64,000 bases of DNA from Shewanella aestuarii (GCF_011765625.1 NZ_CP050315.1:124001-188000), one strand, 5' to 3'. Counted from the first letter of the stretch, positions 17,370 through 26,617 are shown. Numbers and translations are program-made. Notes: generated by a model from the sequence alone, not told the origin.

Positions 17370-17446
17370 TTGACAAATCAAAACGAGGCAGGTATGATTT
17401 TAGTTATGGGAGACACCCATAGCCGAACTCAGCGGTGACTACTGAG
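17370..17446 (+). promoter_or_regulatory. Sigma-70 promoter and two-hairpin leader
   Basis: TTGACA (17370-17375), 17-bp spacer, TATGAT (17393-17398). The leader has two hairpins: TATGGG/CCCATA (17405-17421) and CTCAG/CTGAG (17428-17446). This is a different leader type from the ATTGCGACC set. Confidence 0.7.
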
Positions 17447-17464
17447 ATAACATAGGTTGATATT

Positions 17465-18259
17465 ATGAACGTATTAGCTATTTCTGAAGATGAATTTAAC
17501 GATTTAACTTTTACCTATTCAGTTGAAACAATTAATGAAGAATTTCAAGAGCATGAAAGGCAAACCGGCTACAATCAAGATGGTGATGATGAGTTTGAAA
17601 CGTGCTTTGAATCATGGGTAGGCGGATCTTGTACCGCTAAATCCGGCGAACTAACAGTTGAGTTCGGATGGATGGCGAATGGGGGCGATGAAACCTATCA
17701 AGCAGCACATGATTTTGAAATTACGATTGAACGTGATGATTGCTCTAGCTGTGACTTTACGTTAATTGGCTTTAAGTTAGTTGATGAAGACGGTGATGAG
17801 TTGGCCGATTGGGTAATCAATGAATTACTTCGAGAGAAATTCAATGGTTGCGAATGGGAATGTTTGGTAGAAGCTGAATTGCCAAAAGCTGAAATTACGT
17901 GCATTGACATAGACGAGGACAGTGATATGAAAACATATGAAATTCACATCGACGACGAGCCTAATATCCGTTTTACAGGCGAGCATATAGCGAGTGCATC
18001 AAGTTCAGATAATCAAGCGGTAAGCGGCAGTTATAGCGGTGATGTTGGTCGATGGACAGAACTCAAGCTCTATAAAACAAAAGGCGGTAAATATATTTGT
18101 CAGCAAATTGGCCGCACAAGATGGCAAGGTGAACATGATCGCTTTTCTGGAAAAGTCTGTGAAACTGTAGATGAAGTGATTAAGTTCTTTGGTCATCGCT
18201 GGTTGGCTAAAGAGTTGTACGAATATGCAGGTATTAGCGATGCGGTTGAAGTTGATTAA
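17465..18259 (+). CDS. Hypothetical two-part acidic protein
   Basis: 264 residues. The first about 150 are acidic with several Cys (CFESWVGGSC, CSSCDF). The last about 110 form a separate beta-rich domain (YEIHIDDEPNIRF, then RWTELKLYKTKGGKYICQQI and WLAKELYEYAGI) that reminds me of small domains in plasmid regulator families such as EXLDI, without being convincing. It has its own consensus promoter and a terminator downstream. Function unknown. Confidence 0.65.
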   Translation: MNVLAISEDEFNDLTFTYSVETINEEFQEHERQTGYNQDGDDEFETCFESWVGGSCTAKSGELTVEFGWMANGGDETYQAAHDFEITIERDDCSSCDFTLIGFKLVDEDGDELADWVINELLREKFNGCEWECLVEAELPKAEITCIDIDEDSDMKTYEIHIDDEPNIRFTGEHIASASSSDNQAVSGSYSGDVGRWTELKLYKTKGGKYICQQIGRTRWQGEHDRFSGKVCETVDEVIKFFGHRWLAKELYEYAGISDAVEVD

Positions 18260-18276
18260 CGCATTAAGATAGTCAT

Positions 18277-18301
18277 AAAGGGGCTTGATAGTCCCTTTTT
18301 T
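18277..18301 (+). terminator. Rho-independent terminator
   Basis: AAAGGG pairs with CCCTTT and a run of T follows. Confidence 0.65.
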
Positions 18302-18334
18302 ACTTCTGTTTAATGACTGATGAGAGGTATAGCA

Positions 18335-18739
18335 ATGGAATTTAAGAAATTTAAGGCCTATATGCTGACTGCAGAAAAAATGTCATGCGATTATAGTCGT
18401 GGCTATAAGCATGGTTTAAGACGCTGTTATCATGGCGAAAGCTTTGGTACAGAGCAAGAGCATGATCAATATATGCAAATGGGGATCACTGATGAGTATC
18501 GCAAAGAAATTGGTGATGGTTATCGCGATGGATTTGCAGGAAAAGCACCTAAAAACCGACACGGCAATATTGGCAACACGAATGCTCAAAAAGAGTTGCC
18601 TGCAGATACACAATTGCAGTGCAGAATAAACAGCCAGTTTAAAGCGCAAATCATTAGACAGGCGAATAAAGATGGTATGAAATTAACGCCGTGGATATTG
18701 CAGACGCTTGCAAAAGCGTGCGATGAAGACACAAAATAG
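18335..18739 (+). CDS. Putative ribbon-helix-helix DNA-binding protein
   Basis: 134 residues from the ATG after GAGAGG. The C-terminal 45 residues (TQLQCRINSQFKAQIIRQAN followed by a Thr-Pro-Trp helix start) have the strand-helix-helix layout of Arc/MetJ-type regulators. The N-terminal part has Gly-Tyr-Arg-rich pieces (SRGYKHGLRRCYHG and GDGYRDGFAGKAP) typical of small plasmid proteins. Probably a dimeric regulator; its target is not visible. Confidence 0.6.
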   Translation: MEFKKFKAYMLTAEKMSCDYSRGYKHGLRRCYHGESFGTEQEHDQYMQMGITDEYRKEIGDGYRDGFAGKAPKNRHGNIGNTNAQKELPADTQLQCRINSQFKAQIIRQANKDGMKLTPWILQTLAKACDEDTK

Positions 18740-18783
18740 CATTAAGATAGGTACCCAGGCGAAGTTAAATCGTATTTCTCTGG

Positions 18784-18810
18784 AATAATTACCTACATTT
18801 CTGGTGAGCA
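18784..18810 (+). repeat. 27-bp direct repeat, copy A
   Basis: Shares 24 of 27 bases with 20146-20172 in the same orientation (core ACCTACATTTCT). It overlaps the end of the gene at 18789. Confidence 0.5.
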
Positions 18811-18998
18811 AGCAAAAATTCATTATGCGCAAGCAAAGTGGCTATATGATTGGCCACTGGTCGCATGACTTCGCTCCGACCAGAGCTATACGACTTGTGT
18901 GTGTCGTAGCTTATACCAAGCGTGTCGAGCCATTGCCCCTCACCCGTGACCTTAAGCCCTAATTTAACCCTAGCTTGCTGGTATTCTTCTCTTTTCAT
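18789..18998 (-). CDS. Small helix-turn-helix protein
   Basis: 69 residues from the ATG after AGGGG; a TTG 6 bp earlier is less likely. EEYQQARVKLGLKV, then GISYDTHKSYSSGRSEV, has the spacing of a lambda-repressor-like helix-turn-helix with a variable recognition helix. Probably a small transcription regulator, convergent with the RHH gene. Whether it controls the neighbouring gene at 19050 is unknown. Confidence 0.6.
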   Translation of the reverse strand: MKREEYQQARVKLGLKVTGEGQWLDTLGISYDTHKSYSSGRSEVMRPVANHIATLLAHNEFLLAHQKCR

Positions 18999-19049
18999 AC
19001 GCAACCCCTGAATCTGGATTTAAATTGGGGCAAAGCCCCAATCATTTAA

Positions 19050-19787
19050 TTAACTCTCTGCACCAAATACGGTTTGCAACTGCTTTAGATTTTTGTTCAC
19101 TTTCGCGCTTAATGCGCTATAAGCTTTCACCTGCTCTTGCCATATTTTGTATAAATCGATGTAAGCTTTGGCTGACTGCGGATCGGCCTTTTGACGCTTG
19201 CCGTGATCATAATATTTCGTCTCAAAGAAAAATTGCTCGCTTTCATCTTGATATAGCGTTAATTCTTTATGTTTGAGTACAACTGATAGTTCACCAGTTG
19301 GTGCGTTTAATTGCTCTCTGTGCGCATTGTATTTTTGAATCCATTCCAGTGGCCACGAGTGATAGCTATTAAGCTCGCTGGCAATCCATTCTTCTTTAGT
19401 TTCACCATCATCAATTAAGCCTTCTTTAAGCCATTGTTGATATCTCGATTCAGCCCAGTCAGTGCTCAGTCCCACTTTCCAAGAATTAGCTACATCAGCG
19501 CTATGCTCGAATGTATCAATAGCACCAATGCCGACACTTGGAGAACGAGGTTTGTTTTTTAGCAGTCTAATCAACGCAACGGTATCATCAGCCAATGCAC
19601 CAATAGCCTTTTCATATTCAACGACGGTGCAGTGTCCATCATCAAAGTGATAACCAAAGCTTCTTGCATCACCGGTAAACTTATTAAGGTTCACATATTC
19701 TACTGAAACAGGGAAGAAAATTGCGTTACCTTCAACCACAGCCTTTATTTCCGCTTTGTTTAAATAACCTTCAAATTGCTTTTCCAT
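19050..19787 (-). CDS. Hypothetical protein
   Basis: 245 residues. Start region FEGYLNKAEIKAVVEGNAIF looks like a small globular domain; the C-terminus (about 200-245) is a long amphipathic helix (KAYIDLYKIWQEQVKAYSAL). No family recognised. It has its own strong promoter at 19865-19893 and a Chi-free 5' region. Confidence 0.6.
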   Translation of the reverse strand: MEKQFEGYLNKAEIKAVVEGNAIFFPVSVEYVNLNKFTGDARSFGYHFDDGHCTVVEYEKAIGALADDTVALIRLLKNKPRSPSVGIGAIDTFEHSADVANSWKVGLSTDWAESRYQQWLKEGLIDDGETKEEWIASELNSYHSWPLEWIQKYNAHREQLNAPTGELSVVLKHKELTLYQDESEQFFFETKYYDHGKRQKADPQSAKAYIDLYKIWQEQVKAYSALSAKVNKNLKQLQTVFGAES

Positions 19788-19864
19788 AAAATGTCCTTAG
19801 TTTGATGTAGTAAGAAGCTACCTGCGTGGTAGTGGACATTGAGTAATTTTAAACTCTTAAATCA

Positions 19865-19893
19865 ATTATAGTGTATATGGTACACCATTGCAA
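19865..19893 (-). promoter_or_regulatory. Sigma-70 promoter with palindromic spacer
   Basis: Minus strand TTGCAA (19893-19888), 17-bp spacer, TATAAT (19870-19865). The spacer contains GTGTATATGGTACAC (19871-19885), a near-palindrome that could be an operator. From 19894 to 20310 no gene is seen; AAAAGTMACCCCGG occurs twice there. Confidence 0.65.
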
Positions 19894-20145
19894 GCAAATT
19901 AAATAAGCACCTAGAACTAGGCCGTTTTTCGTCAATGATGTTGCATTTTTGCAACATTAAAAATCAGAAAATTATTTTTACCTCAATAAAAATAACCAGT
20001 TAAATCGTTTTTCAAGGCATTTTTACCGTAAATTTCCTCACCCTTCGCTTATGCTCGTAAGACGACAAAAGTCACCCCGGCATGCCTGAAAGCACTCACG
20101 GTATATCTAAAAGTAACCCCGGAGTCACTACAGCGTTTGGTTTGC

Positions 20146-20172
20146 AATAATCACCTACATTTCTAGCGAGCA
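20146..20172 (+). repeat. 27-bp direct repeat, copy B
   Basis: Partner of 18784-18810; the pair brackets the two minus-strand genes at 18789 and 19050. Confidence 0.5.
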
Positions 20173-20262
20173 GTAAAGCAAACCGGTTTGGGTTTGACTG
20201 CTTCTTTGATGAAAATGATCTATTTATCTGGTATATTAAAAGTGTATTAACAGGTTATAGAC

Positions 20263-20277
20263 TTAAAGTAACTTTAA
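20263..20277. repeat. Dispersed palindrome, copy 4
   Basis: TTAAAGTAACTTTAA, 33 bp upstream of the start of the gene at 20311. Confidence 0.75.
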
Positions 20278-20310
20278 AGATGGCTTGCGAAGTGAGTGAG
20301 GGAAGCAGAA

Positions 20311-21558
20311 ATGTCACTATTAACCGCCAAAGAATTGATAGCCCGCACCAATTTAAAAGCCGCCCAGGTACTCAGTGAGTTTGATGCTGCCAATAAAACC
20401 ATAAGTAACGCGCTAAATTTGGCCTCCCAGACCTACATCGCACAAATTCCCGCGTCAGAACATGCCTATTTTACAGGGATATCTGAAAAATATTTAGGGA
20501 CGGACTATGTTTACAAATTATTTAATCAAAAAACTTCGGATTTCTGTGACATCCCTGAAGGCATTCCCTGTGAAGGCATTACTGAACGCTTTAACGCATG
20601 GGTTAAATATGCTGTGCTGCTCAATAATGTTGATGTCAGTATTTTTGTTGATGTCATTGACGCTCTTGATAGAAAGGCGTTGATTTGCAAGATACAAAAT
20701 GATGGGTTAAAGGGTACGGAAGCCGCGCTGTTTTACAACGAGAATGATGAAGATGGCACCTTACATATTGATATTAATAAGTGTTATGTAAGCAATCACA
20801 ACCAAGCGGATTTTTTTAAAGGATGTTCGAGGCCGTGTAATAAAATCAACCTGCCTGCATTTAATGTGCGACTTAATTCTGAAACCGACCTAAGCATAGG
20901 ATTGATACAAAAATCGCATAAAGCTTGGGTCAGAGGGAAAAATCGCCCTTTTTGCTTAGATACTGCGCTTGATCCATTCACCTATAAACACGATGATTTT
21001 AGGTTCAAATTGTTGCTATTGACGCCGACATTATTTGAGCATTGTGCAACTGGTGGTCGTATCGCGAAAAATCAAACAGGCACAATAACGGCTTTACTAG
21101 AAAACGCCTACAAAATAGATGACTGCACAATGACACCTGGGAACGCAAATCACAGATTGCGTGATACAAAGTACATCTCAAACTTACAGCCGGGGTACCA
21201 CCAGCAGTTTCTAGAAGGCCTATTTGCCTTGAATAGCCAGATAACATCTAAAGTTCTATCGTTTACGAACAAAATAGCCGTAATTTGCATGGATCGTTTC
21301 AGAAAAATTGACTACGAATCCAATCCAATGGAAGCCATGATGTTTTTAAATGCCGCAGAAGATGTATTTTTAGACAAGTTTGACGGCACGTTATTTGGTC
21401 TACAGCTTAAAAAGTATAAAAATGAGCGTACAGAATTAAGGGAAAGCCAGAAGTTAGCGGAAACGTTGGATGAGTGTGTCAGACAATTAAATGTGACACC
21501 GATGAATGACAATGTTAATAATGATGATCGGGCGCTCTTACAGGATAATTCCCTCTGA
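20311..21558 (+). CDS. Hypothetical protein
   Basis: 415 residues from the ATG after GAGGGA. Soluble, mixed fold, several Cys (CKI, CYVSN, CSRPCNKIN); no motif recognised. It is followed closely by the membrane-anchored gene at 21626. A palindrome copy precedes it, as for the gene at 24655, and the two proteins are of similar size (415 and 427), but I see no clear sequence similarity between them. Confidence 0.6.
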   Translation: MSLLTAKELIARTNLKAAQVLSEFDAANKTISNALNLASQTYIAQIPASEHAYFTGISEKYLGTDYVYKLFNQKTSDFCDIPEGIPCEGITERFNAWVKYAVLLNNVDVSIFVDVIDALDRKALICKIQNDGLKGTEAALFYNENDEDGTLHIDINKCYVSNHNQADFFKGCSRPCNKINLPAFNVRLNSETDLSIGLIQKSHKAWVRGKNRPFCLDTALDPFTYKHDDFRFKLLLLTPTLFEHCATGGRIAKNQTGTITALLENAYKIDDCTMTPGNANHRLRDTKYISNLQPGYHQQFLEGLFALNSQITSKVLSFTNKIAVICMDRFRKIDYESNPMEAMMFLNAAEDVFLDKFDGTLFGLQLKKYKNERTELRESQKLAETLDECVRQLNVTPMNDNVNNDDRALLQDNSL

Positions 21559-21625
21559 AAAAATTATTGTATTAAATAATAGAGATTTCTGGATTGATGC
21601 ACAGAAAATAATCAAAGAGAATAAT

Positions 21626-22750
21626 ATGCAAAACCCATTTACGAAATTATTTAAACAAAGGGATTTAGACCGGATAAATGCATGCTGGTGTAAAGCAGAG
21701 TATTTAGCAAAACAAAGTGTCGGTTTAGAAGCCTTTTATCAAGCCTTTGAAAAATCTATACCCGATGTTGTAGATAAACATACCGGTCAACCTAATATTG
21801 AAAAATATTACGCCGAATTTACTACGTTGAATGACGATCCATTTTTGTGTCCATTAACCGGCACTCTCAATTTAATAACCAATACAATTGCTACCTGCAT
21901 AATATCCACTACCGTAATTGAACCAATTATCGAGAATTATTTAGACAAACTCATAGAACTCGAAGCAGAAAGCCTATCCTTAGACAAATTTGGTGACGTC
22001 GTTCACGACAACTGGTTAGCTGAACTTCGGGAATTTACTGAGTCTAAAGTGGGTGATGAGATATTTTCGGATTGGCTTGCTAATCAAGGTAAATTTGCTG
22101 GTTGGTATAGACAAAACAATACATATCCATTGGAAAAACTACTTTTAAACAAAAAAATGATTTTTAGAGAAGTAGTGAACATTTACAACAAGCTAAAGAC
22201 TAAAAAAGGCTTAAAGGCTTGTTTGGATGAGCCAGATTCGGAAGTTGTTGCCTCAAAATCTTTTGAAACACATCCCCCGCAACAATCCCTTAAGGGAAAA
22301 GCTGTCAATAAAGAGAGCAAAAAGCATACTCACAAGACAGAGGTAAGCAAAGTGGATAATGTGCATTTTGTTATTGTGTCAGTGATCATCGTAGGGCTGT
22401 TATTTTTGTTTGCTAAAAATAATGATGATAATAAAAAATGGTCGAGTATAGAAAGAGCTGATATTTGTAGGAGTTATATTGGAAGTATCTTTGGTAGATC
22501 GGTCAATATCATCAAAGTAGAGAGAGTTGAAGGCAGTATGGTTTACGTATCGTACAAAAGACCTGATGATAACTCGACTTGGCAATATGTCTGTGAGGTT
22601 GATAGTAAAATTAAATGGGCTGGTTGGATGGATACAGATTGGGGGCGATGGCGATATGAAGATGAAGTATCGGTAAAATACGATGAAAATACAAATTCCG
22701 CAGTATTTGTATCACCTTCAACATCAAATAAAATTGTAGTTAAATTGTGA
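21626..22750 (+). CDS. Hypothetical protein with one C-terminal membrane helix
   Basis: 374 residues from the ATG at 21626; the open frame extends to 21506 but overlaps the upstream gene and lacks a ribosome-binding site. Residues about 1-250 are soluble and helical, then a basic linker, one hydrophobic helix (about 290-308, VHFVIVSVIIVGLLFLF) and a small beta-rich tail of about 60 residues. The topology suggests an inner-membrane anchor with a short outward domain. No family recognised. It forms a pair with the gene at 20311. Confidence 0.6.
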   Translation: MQNPFTKLFKQRDLDRINACWCKAEYLAKQSVGLEAFYQAFEKSIPDVVDKHTGQPNIEKYYAEFTTLNDDPFLCPLTGTLNLITNTIATCIISTTVIEPIIENYLDKLIELEAESLSLDKFGDVVHDNWLAELREFTESKVGDEIFSDWLANQGKFAGWYRQNNTYPLEKLLLNKKMIFREVVNIYNKLKTKKGLKACLDEPDSEVVASKSFETHPPQQSLKGKAVNKESKKHTHKTEVSKVDNVHFVIVSVIIVGLLFLFAKNNDDNKKWSSIERADICRSYIGSIFGRSVNIIKVERVEGSMVYVSYKRPDDNSTWQYVCEVDSKIKWAGWMDTDWGRWRYEDEVSVKYDENTNSAVFVSPSTSNKIVVKL

Positions 22751-22780
22751 TTTAAAGCTGGTGGCATATTCACAACGGAA

Positions 22781-22815
22781 AGAACCGGCTATAGCATACG
22801 CTCAAGGCCGGTTCT
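22781..22815. terminator. Convergent-gene hairpin
   Basis: AGAACCGGC and GCCGGTTCT, nine perfect pairs with a 17-nt loop, between the 3' ends of two converging genes. There is no T-run, so it may be a weak bidirectional terminator or mRNA end-stabiliser. Confidence 0.5.
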
Positions 22816-22838
22816 CTAATCAGTTGTTGAAAATATTG

Positions 22839-23264
22839 TTATTCGATGTTGTTGATGTAGGTGCCATCAGGAAGGTCAAGGACGTCCAATTTAAACATTG
22901 GTGTGCGAACCTCAAATGCCTCTTCTGAGTATTTTTCTATGCAGGTAAAACGGAACTTATCTTTATATACATGAAGACGATCATAAGTGGTGGGCTGTTC
23001 GTTTTCACTAACAAATTCCTTCGCAACACTTAAATCGTGCAATATCGAATCGGTTTCGTCAGGGTGATCACTCATTAAATCGTATGACCAAGAATAATCC
23101 CCAGACAACGCTAAAACGATGCGTTCTGCGTCGGTTTCTATCAGTAACTGACTTAACGCCTTAATTTTATCAATGGTTGCGTTGCTTAATGAGACAAATA
23201 AGCTATCAGGTGAATCACAAACACTGTCGTTGATGTTGGTAGCAGTTGAAAGGATCGTAAGCAT
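22839..23264 (-). CDS. Hypothetical protein of the hairpin-leader set
   Basis: 141 residues from the ATG after leader hairpin 4; the TTG in the loop would add 11 codons, which I reject. Acidic, soluble, with a beta-rich C-terminus (EVRTPMFKLDVLDLPDG). It resembles in size and character the protein at 8552 but shows no clear alignment by eye. Confidence 0.65.
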   Translation of the reverse strand: MLTILSTATNINDSVCDSPDSLFVSLSNATIDKIKALSQLLIETDAERIVLALSGDYSWSYDLMSDHPDETDSILHDLSVAKEFVSENEQPTTYDRLHVYKDKFRFTCIEKYSEEAFEVRTPMFKLDVLDLPDGTYINNIE

Positions 23265-23270
23265 GTTAGT

Positions 23271-23304
23271 ACCTCGTGGTTGGTTAGCGGGTCGCAATCG
23301 CTAA
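23271..23304 (-). promoter_or_regulatory. Leader hairpin 4
   Basis: Minus strand: TTAGCG and CGCTAA (23304-23299, 23289-23284) close ATTGCGACC; CCACGAGGT follows. Confidence 0.75.
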
Positions 23305-23320
23305 TAAATAAGTCACAGTC

Positions 23321-23361
23321 ATTATAGCGCCAACGCGCAACCATGCAACTCTTATTTGATA
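23321..23361 (-). promoter_or_regulatory. Promoter with 17-bp element (copy 5)
   Basis: Element at 23345-23361 (one mismatch). -35 TTGCAT (23348-23343), 16-bp spacer, -10 TATAAT (23326-23321), for the gene at 23264. Confidence 0.75.
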
Positions 23362-23570
23362 TAAATCTATACTAATATACAGCTAGATGCTGGCACTTCA
23401 ATTGCGATATCTTATTAAAAAGACGGTGAAATTAGGAAACTGAAAATTATTACCGCTTATTTATTGATTTTGTATGAAAAGCATATATATTTAAATTTAA
23501 CAAATTGATAGCGTTGTCAATGGTCAATTTGATTTATTGAAAATTACACAAATAACTAAGGAATGGTTAT

Positions 23571-23843
23571 ATGCAAATAATATGGGACTTTTTGGCAACG
23601 ATTGGCGGCGATCTTATAGTGGTTGTGGCGATATTTGTTGCTTGCTCTATATTCTGTCTTTGTGACGCTTTCTTTAAGCACCTCTATCTTGAACACCCGT
23701 TAACATACTCCACTGATAACCCTGAATCACTCCAACATATCCGAAATACCAACGATGAAACGAACCGACAAGTTCTCGTCGGAAACATCGTGTCTGCATC
23801 ATTGGCGATAGCGGGTGGGATACTGTTCTACATTGCTAATTAA
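23571..23843 (+). CDS. Small two-helix membrane protein
   Basis: 90 residues, ATG after AAGGAA. Hydrophobic helices at about 10-32 and 70-88 flank a polar, probably periplasmic or cytoplasmic, loop with many Asn and Thr. No family recognised. It stands alone between two hairpin-leader genes. Confidence 0.6.
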   Translation: MQIIWDFLATIGGDLIVVVAIFVACSIFCLCDAFFKHLYLEHPLTYSTDNPESLQHIRNTNDETNRQVLVGNIVSASLAIAGGILFYIAN

Positions 23844-23882
23844 GCGGATTAATTGGTTGGTGGTTTTCAAAGCTACCTCGAT

Positions 23883-23913
23883 AAAAAAAAGCCGCAAACA
23901 ATAGATTTGCGGC
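23883..23913 (-). terminator. Rho-independent terminator
   Basis: GCCGCAAA/TTTGCGGC stem (23891-23898, 23906-23913) followed on the minus strand by eight T; terminates the gene at 23930. Confidence 0.85.
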
Positions 23914-23929
23914 AAAGGGAGAGAGATTG

Positions 23930-24301
23930 TTAAAGCAGTTGGACGGATATGTGAGCTTTAGATACTGGCTTTACGTGACTGCATTGGCCAAAATAGCAGC
24001 CCAAAAACAGGAATAGCCCAATAACGCAGCCAATGGCCAATACATTAAGTATCGGAACAATGATGAATGGATTAATAATCAGTACCACTACTGCCATGAG
24101 CACCAGCACTTTACGCATCCAAATTGTAGAACGCAGATTTAATCGGCTGACAGTGAGCAGTGAGTAGTAAATTGGAACGAGGTAGAGTAGATGCAGAGCA
24201 AAATCTGCTGACGGGTTATCATAAAAACTGATGATATCGTTAAAACCAAATGCAGAGATTGAAACGACAATAACGGTATTAAACAATTGAGTGAATGACA
24301 T
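23930..24301 (-). CDS. Multi-pass membrane protein of the hairpin-leader set
   Basis: 123 residues with about four hydrophobic segments (around 5-22, 32-50, 63-82 and 84-105) and a single charged patch (RLNLRSTIWMRK). No family recognised. Translation begins behind leader hairpin 5 (CACGAGG, then ATG). It shows that the hairpin-leader set is not limited to soluble proteins. Confidence 0.65.
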   Translation of the reverse strand: MSFTQLFNTVIVVSISAFGFNDIISFYDNPSADFALHLLYLVPIYYSLLTVSRLNLRSTIWMRKVLVLMAVVVLIINPFIIVPILNVLAIGCVIGLFLFLGCYFGQCSHVKPVSKAHISVQLL

Positions 24302-24309
24302 AATGTGTA

Positions 24310-24344
24310 GCCTCGTGATTGATTAGCGGGTCGCAATCGCTAAT
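24310..24344 (-). promoter_or_regulatory. Leader hairpin 5
   Basis: Minus strand: ATTAGCG and CGCTAAT (24344-24338, 24328-24322) close ATTGCGACC; TCACGAGG follows. Confidence 0.75.
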
Positions 24345-24359
24345 TGATTAAGTAAGTTA

Positions 24360-24401
24360 ATAATAGGATAAATTACGAACAAACGCAACCCTTAATTGAT
24401 A
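24360..24401 (-). promoter_or_regulatory. Promoter with 17-bp element (copy 6)
   Basis: Element at 24385-24401. -35 TTGCGT (24388-24383), 17-bp spacer, -10 TATTAT (24365-24360), for the gene at 24301. Confidence 0.65.
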
Positions 24402-24575
24402 TATTTTAAATTATTTTATCAGTGCTGCTAGAAATGCTGCTAGAAATGAATGTCAAATTTGTTGGGCAGAAAACACGCCTGGTAGCATGCATGCCCTGGT
24501 GCAAGAAACTCACGCAGAAAACCACCAGCAGATCACCTTTCAAATACTTCTTAAGTACATTTCTATCAACATGTG

Positions 24576-24590
24576 TTAAAGTAACTTTAA
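24576..24590. repeat. Dispersed palindrome, copy 5
   Basis: TTAAAGTAACTTTAA, 64 bp upstream of the gene at 24655. The 24402-24654 gap otherwise shows no convincing gene. Confidence 0.75.
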
Positions 24591-24654
24591 AAGACTTTGG
24601 CAGTGTTATTTGATAGCACTCTTGATCTTCGGGCCAATACCCAGAGGTGACAAC

Positions 24655-25938
24655 ATGATTGATAACGCGATACTTGAAAAAAGCCCTATCGAGATAGACG
24701 AATTAGATTCATTAACAAAGTACGGTCAACGCAACATATTGCCTGCTTATAACAGTGTTGAAGTATTGGGCAAAACCGTTATTGAATTTTTAGACGCTTT
24801 TGCCATGAAATCGCTTTATCTGAGAAAGTTACTCGTGAAGGAACCGCTAGTGAAAGAACTTGAGCAGCGTATTGGTGCCATACAAGCTGCATCTGACGCA
24901 GCCACATTAACTTTTAGGGATATTGCGAAACCACTACTGACGTTTTTGAACCCAAATCATCCCAGCGCGAAACCGCATGAAATAACGCAAATCATGAATG
25001 CGGTCGGGATAGCGCTGACAGGCAATTATGAAAAGATTTCGTCGTTAGTATGTAACGCAAATAGCAAGCTCAGAAAGGTTTCTGATGCTCATGCAAGGAT
25101 TCCGATCCTCTTAATGTTTCTGACTGACATAAAATATTCAACCATCATGACTGATTATTCGAGTATATATGAATTCATTGGTAGGGAATTAAACTACGCC
25201 ATACCAGGGAAGCGAAAAGTTTATCCGGTAATATCGCTTTTTGAAGAATTTTACGATGCAAGAAATGCCCGAATTTTATACAACAGGAAGTACACGCCCG
25301 AAAGATTTGACATTGTTGCATCCAATATTGCCATGTTTGATGATTATAATTTGTTAAATACGCTTGTGCATAAAAGTTATGAGATGCGATTGATTTATTC
25401 AATGGAGAGCAGTTTTTACCACCACCAAAACACCACTCGTGAAAGCCAATATAAAAGTGATTTCAGAAAATATGTTATTAACGAAATAAAAGGTGAATAC
25501 AGTCTGTTCCATGGCCGATTTCATGTGTTTGATGACATCTGGGGTGAGTCAGAAAAAGCTGTTGTTAATACTTTTCTTGATGATAAAGCGGCAATTGACA
25601 TTGAACTTGCCGGAGGCGGTTGCTTTAAGCTTGTGTTCACGCAATTAGGTGAGATATATGCTACCGCAGAAACAACTACGCAATGCTATAAAGTTATTTT
25701 ACGCCCCGCGAACAGGAAAAAATGTCGAGAGCTTTTCGCTTCTAGTCAAAGAAAATCGGTATTGCAAGAAGACCCTATTCACTACTCACCTATTTTTGAT
25801 GATGACATTTTTATGGTTATAGCAAAAAGCGGTACGGATATCTGTGTAGACTTGATAACCCCTGAATATATTGAACTTTATGATGAAACCCGTTTTACCT
25901 ATAAGCAGATAGAAACAAAATTGAAAGAGTATGACTGA
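24655..25938 (+). CDS. Hypothetical protein
   Basis: 427 residues from the ATG after AGAGGTGA. Mostly helical in the first 300 residues (EVLGKTVIEFLDAFAMKSLY), with a beta-rich end. No motif or family recognised. Monocistronic, preceded by a palindrome copy. Confidence 0.6.
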   Translation: MIDNAILEKSPIEIDELDSLTKYGQRNILPAYNSVEVLGKTVIEFLDAFAMKSLYLRKLLVKEPLVKELEQRIGAIQAASDAATLTFRDIAKPLLTFLNPNHPSAKPHEITQIMNAVGIALTGNYEKISSLVCNANSKLRKVSDAHARIPILLMFLTDIKYSTIMTDYSSIYEFIGRELNYAIPGKRKVYPVISLFEEFYDARNARILYNRKYTPERFDIVASNIAMFDDYNLLNTLVHKSYEMRLIYSMESSFYHHQNTTRESQYKSDFRKYVINEIKGEYSLFHGRFHVFDDIWGESEKAVVNTFLDDKAAIDIELAGGGCFKLVFTQLGEIYATAETTTQCYKVILRPANRKKCRELFASSQRKSVLQEDPIHYSPIFDDDIFMVIAKSGTDICVDLITPEYIELYDETRFTYKQIETKLKEYD

Positions 25939-25989
25939 CTTCCTGAAAGAAAAACTTCGCGGTATCGTTTGTATCTCGGAGTTAAGATG

Positions 25990-26012
25990 AGGCTTTACGC
26001 GCTATTAGGTAA
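25990..26012 (+). repeat. 23-bp dispersed repeat, copy 1
   Basis: Identical over 23 bp to 35220-35242, same orientation (core TTTACGCGCTATTAGG). It lies in the gap before a lipoprotein gene. Confidence 0.65.
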
Positions 26013-26083
26013 ATAGTGTTAATTACATAATTTGTAGTTTAATATCGGATCTCGTTAATCAATAAATAATAAAGGGACTTCTG

Positions 26084-26617
26084 ATGAAAAAGGTATTTGT
26101 TTTGAGCTTATTATTAATAGGCGGCTGCTCGTCTATGATCGGTTATAATTTCACAGCAGGAAGCAAAGAGAGTGTCGCAAAAAAGATTGTCTATAATTAT
26201 GATGAATTTGAGCGTGAAGGTTGGCTAGAAACAGAAATGTACAGAGGCAGTAGCGCCCAGCCGGGTACTAATTACAAATACAGGGCATACTACACAAAAA
26301 ATTCAGAACTCTCGTTTATACAAATTTACGCCAAAACTTTTAATTCTGACTGGTGCTTCATAAACAGAATAAGTGAGTTCAATGGTAATGTGTATAATTT
26401 CCATGAAATTTCAAGGGATGTTTCATCAAGTGGCTCTGTATCCGTTGTCGAGTCTTTTGCCTTAGATGTTACCAAATCCCAACTTGAACAACTTGCCCAA
26501 AATAACACCAAATTTAAAGCAATAGGTCAAAAATGCGATTCTACATTTGAAATTGATAAAAACGTTTCCAGCGCCTTTTTAGACGCTGTAAATGCAGACA
26601 ACAAAAATCGTAGATAA
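26084..26617 (+). CDS. Small lipoprotein
   Basis: 177 residues, ATG after AAGGGA. The N-terminus is a lipoprotein signal with lipobox LIGGC (Cys at 15), followed by SS, which does not favour inner-membrane retention. The mature part is beta-rich with two further Cys (WCF and KCD) that may form a disulfide. No family recognised. Confidence 0.65.
   Translation: MKKVFVLSLLLIGGCSSMIGYNFTAGSKESVAKKIVYNYDEFEREGWLETEMYRGSSAQPGTNYKYRAYYTKNSELSFIQIYAKTFNSDWCFINRISEFNGNVYNFHEISRDVSSSGSVSVVESFALDVTKSQLEQLAQNNTKFKAIGQKCDSTFEIDKNVSSAFLDAVNADNKNRR

Noticed and set aside
24422..24613. 63-codon frame with Cys-rich sequence
   Set aside because: No ribosome-binding site, low-complexity start from a tandem CTGCTAGAAAT repeat, and it runs into the signals of the real gene at 24655.
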